From: 2-02-FULL-44-35 sp964629505
GTDB taxonomy: Bacteria; Patescibacteriota; Minisyncoccia; Phycocordibacterales; DSPV01
Reading direction: 5' to 3'
Assembly: GCA_964629505.1 (NCBI GenBank)
Contig: CAZVQR010000014.1
Coordinates: 1-14,196 of the forward strand
Length of the DNA stretch: 14,196 nt
Shown here piece by piece: positions 12,559 through 14,196 of this stretch. Every line of letters begins with the position of its first letter. The stretch's first letter is position 1. The notes below the pieces were generated by a model. It was given only the letters and a program-made list of their open reading frames with translations, did no database searches and was not told the origin of the DNA. The position numbers were made by a program, and so were the translations under genes.

Positions 12559-12588
12559 AATATAGCACAAGCGTCCAACAACTTGCAA
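12559..12588 (-). promoter_or_regulatory. rpmF operon promoter
   Basis: The minus strand has TTGCAA (-35, 12588-12583), an 18-nt spacer and TGC-TATATT (-10, 12564-12559). The ATG at 12549 is 9 nt beyond the -10, implying a nearly leaderless mRNA. TTGCAA is its own reverse complement and also serves as the -35 of the divergent rpsA promoter. Confidence 0.55.
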
Positions 12589-12610
12589 ATTTAGTTGGAA
12601 TCGCTATACT
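12583..12610 (+). promoter_or_regulatory. rpsA promoter
   Basis: The plus strand has TTGCAA (12583-12588), a 16-nt spacer and TATACT (12605-12610). Transcription should begin near 12617, giving a leader of about 100 nt before rpsA. Confidence 0.6.
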
Positions 12611-12616
12611 TTTTTC

Positions 12617-12720
12617 GGCCTGTCCCGAAACTTGTTGGGGGATTTAAAAGGCCTTAATAATTGTAGCGGAAATTAAATTCGCCTCATCGGCGAACACTCC
12701 GCTTTAACCTTTTATTTTTT
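12617..12720 (+). promoter_or_regulatory. Structured, SD-less, U-rich leader of rpsA
   Basis: A two-part stem forms from AGCGGA/TCCGCT (12665-12670/12698-12703) and TTCGCC/GGCGAA (12678-12683/12689-12694). AAAAGG (12646-12651) can also pair with CCTTTT (12708-12713). The hairpin is followed by a U-rich run that ends exactly at the ATG, and there is no SD. It may be an autoregulatory S1-binding site, as in E. coli rpsA, or an attenuator (inference). Confidence 0.5.
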
Positions 12721-13839
12721 ATGAACACGGAAGTTTTAGTTAAAGAAGCGCCGGAAGAAAATTCGCCGGCTAGTGTGTTTGGTGTAATGAATTTTGTCTT
12801 AAGCCAAACCAAAAATCCGTCTAACCAAGGTGATTTGGTGGAAGGCACGGTGCTTGGCATTGAACGAGCGGTTGTTTACATTGACCTTTCGCCTTTAGGC
12901 ACTGGTATCATTTACGGCCGCGAATTCAACAGTGCCCGCGATCTTATCAAAAAAATGAATCCGGGCGATACCGTTTCCGCGAAAATTGTTGGTACCGCTC
13001 ACAAAGACGGCTACATTGAATTGTCGCTCAAAGAAGCGCGTCAAGCTTTGATTTGGGACAAAGCGGAAAAAGCCATTAAAGAAAAAACAGTTTTTGAATT
13101 GATTACCAAAGAAGCCAACAAGGGCGGAATAATTTTGGAATGGCAAGGTCTTCAGGGATTTTTGCCGGCTTCTCAATTAAAAACCGAACATTATCCTAGA
13201 GTTGACGACGGCGACAAGGATAAAATTTTGGAAGAATTGCGTAAATTAACCGGCACCAAACTGACAGTTTCCATTATTGCCGCCGTGCCCAAAGAAAATA
13301 AATTAATTTTTTCCGAAAAAACTTTGGAGCAAAAGGACAAAGAAAAAATCGTCGAGAAATATGCTGTCGGCGATACTACCGAAGGAGCAGTGACCGGCGT
13401 TGTGGATTTTGGCATTTTCGTCAAATTGGAGGAAGGTTTGGAAGGGCTGGTCCATATTTCCGAAATGGATTGGGCGTTAGTGGACAATCCGCGTTCACGG
13501 TTTAAAACTGGCGACCCAGTGAAAGTGAAAGTGATTGAAATTAAAGGCGGTAAAATTTCCCTGTCCATTAAGGCACTTAAACCAAATCCTTGGTTAGAAG
13601 CAACAAATAAATATCACAAGGACGACACGGTCAAGGCGGTAATCATTAAATTCAACAAGCACGGCGCCCTCGGTTCCATTGAAGAAGGTGTTGCCGGTTT
13701 GGTCCATGTTTCCGAATTTGGTAGCGAGGAAAAATTGCGTTCCACTTTAGAACTCGGCAAAACCTACGATTTCAAAATCACTCTCTTTGAGCCGAAAGAA
13801 CAACGGATGACTCTTTCCTACGCCGTAGAAAAAAAGTAA
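12721..13839 (+). CDS. rpsA: S1 RNA-binding domain protein, ribosomal protein S1-like
   Basis: The 372-residue protein has four S1 (OB-fold) repeats: about 36-106 (GDLVEGTVLGIERAVVYIDL... GYIELSLKEA), about 120-200 (degenerate, KTVFELITKEANKGGIILEW... LIFSEK), about 216-286 (GDTTEGAVTGVVDFGIFVKLEEGLEGLVHISEM) and about 300-370 (DDTVKAVIIKFNKHGALGSIEEGVAGLVHVSEF). Repeats 3 and 4 are the most canonical. Four repeats is shorter than the six of E. coli S1 but usual in many bacteria. S1 binds U-rich mRNA leaders and helps ribosome loading. It is transcribed alone, divergent from rpmF and convergent with pth. The ATG at 12721 follows a U-rich stretch with no SD. Confidence 0.92.
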   Translation: MNTEVLVKEAPEENSPASVFGVMNFVLSQTKNPSNQGDLVEGTVLGIERAVVYIDLSPLGTGIIYGREFNSARDLIKKMNPGDTVSAKIVGTAHKDGYIELSLKEARQALIWDKAEKAIKEKTVFELITKEANKGGIILEWQGLQGFLPASQLKTEHYPRVDDGDKDKILEELRKLTGTKLTVSIIAAVPKENKLIFSEKTLEQKDKEKIVEKYAVGDTTEGAVTGVVDFGIFVKLEEGLEGLVHISEMDWALVDNPRSRFKTGDPVKVKVIEIKGGKISLSIKALKPNPWLEATNKYHKDDTVKAVIIKFNKHGALGSIEEGVAGLVHVSEFGSEEKLRSTLELGKTYDFKITLFEPKEQRMTLSYAVEKK

Positions 13840-13860
13840 CTACAAACTGTTATAAACTCC

Positions 13861-13888
13861 CCCATAACATGACTGGGGCATGTTTGGG
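13861..13888. terminator. Stem-loop between convergent rpsA and pth
   Basis: CCCA-TA-ACATG pairs with CATGT-T-TGGG around the loop ACTGGGG. It lies between two convergent gene ends, where a shared terminator is expected, but has no T run on either side, so intrinsic termination is uncertain. Confidence 0.4.
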
Positions 13889-13891
13889 CGA

Positions 13892-14196
13892 TCAAACCAC
13901 TCTGTGATTTGATTTAGCCATCGCTTTTTCGCGGCCTTCGGTAACGATTGTTTCAATCGCCCCGCTGATTTTTTTAGAAAGCTTTTTTAGCGTCGCCAAT
14001 TCGGCTGGTTTGAATTTGCCTAAAATAAAATCTATGATTGGTTTTTCACCCATAGGTTTTTTGACTTTGCCTTTGGCGCCGGCGGGTGAAATGCCAACTC
14101 TAATCCTTGTGAACGCTTCGGTCTTGAGCGCTTTGACGATGGACGAAACGCCGCGGTGACCGCGCACCCACGCGTATCGGTGGGGTTCGCGACCGC
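13892..14196 (-). CDS. pth: Peptidyl-tRNA hydrolase, C-terminal part, cut by window edge
   Basis: Pth releases peptides from peptidyl-tRNA that has dropped off ribosomes. The visible part carries GHRGVSSIVKALKTEAFTRIRVGI, aligning with the GGHNGLxSII...FxRlRiGI region of the family, then KKPMGEKPIIDFILGKFKPAEL, the typical C-terminal YVLxxF-like segment and helix. The frame stays open to the right edge, so the N-terminal half with the catalytic Asn, His and Asp is outside. An in-frame GTG at 14167 is not the real start. Two oddities appear: the position of E. coli N114 is Arg (GHRG), and the residues just before GHRG (HRYAWVR) do not match the expected Gly-Ser-Ala run. The latter could be real divergence or a sequence error at the window end. 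Confidence 0.85.
   Translation of the reverse strand, partial: GREPHRYAWVRGHRGVSSIVKALKTEAFTRIRVGISPAGAKGKVKKPMGEKPIIDFILGKFKPAELATLKKLSKKISGAIETIVTEGREKAMAKSNHRVV

Noticed and set aside
12292..12594. 100-residue plus-strand frame opposite rpmF
   Set aside because: It is the shadow of the clear L32 gene.
12615..12640. Terminator or repeat around CCCGAAACTTGTTGGGGG
   Set aside because: It resembles the CGAAACA/TGTTTCG palindrome at 247-263 but is too degenerate to pair well.

Overview
The window reads as a chromosomal piece of a small-genome bacterium of the Candidate Phyla Radiation (Patescibacteria, most likely a Parcubacteria-type lineage). This rests on the style of the proteins: a short L32 opening with MRSTRSHTGHRRSHHAL, a membrane-tethered ClpC-like ATPase, a single-TM FtsQ, a four-repeat S1 protein, and a metallo-beta-lactamase-fold protein with an LNHPDMNG motif. 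It also rests on the near absence of Shine-Dalgarno sequences and on G+C-rich palindromes scattered between and inside genes. The lineage is an inference; no rRNA gene is present.

Layout. 1-55 is a truncated tRNA-Asn (minus). 56-352 has no gene but holds a cluster of palindromes. 353-5318 is a minus-strand run serS > ftsQ > small membrane protein > membrane ClpC-like ATPase, with short overlaps or gaps and a probable internal promoter at the end of ftsQ. dprA (5354-6220, plus) diverges from serS across only 35 bp and converges on a small one-TM protein and an MBL-fold protein (6337-7363, minus); an 86-bp imperfect inverted repeat lies at the convergent junction. A lone plus-strand gene with a zinc-finger-like motif (7456-7782) has its own promoter and terminator. 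groES-groEL (9838-7849, minus) follows. A second lone plus-strand gene of unknown function (10097-10504) has a long hairpin-rich leader and its own terminator. rpmF > nusB-Nudix fusion > rnc (12549-10730, minus) form an RNA/ribosome operon. rpsA (12721-13839, plus) diverges from rpmF, and the 3' part of pth (minus) runs off the right edge.

How the genes work together. Most are translation, RNA-processing, cell-division and protein-quality-control housekeeping genes: SerRS, L32, S1, Pth and tRNA-Asn; NusB and RNase III; FtsQ; GroESL and the Clp-type ATPase. DprA points to natural DNA uptake. The two lone plus-strand genes look like accessory insertions set against the minus-strand housekeeping operons.

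The most interesting items are: (1) a ClpC-like ATPase anchored in the membrane with a dead first AAA+ ring, an intact second ring, and a REP-like palindrome translated in its linker; (2) a NusB-Nudix fusion whose Nudix box has lost catalytic glutamates; (3) a recurring promoter design in which an extended -10 box sits 6-9 nt before the start codon, implying leaderless mRNAs, and divergent promoters share or overlap one -35 box; (4) a structured, SD-less, U-rich leader before rpsA; (5) two self-contained single-gene units with look-alike terminators, one with a three-hairpin 5' leader. I did not find a recognisable defence system, CRISPR array, IS element or toxin-antitoxin pair.
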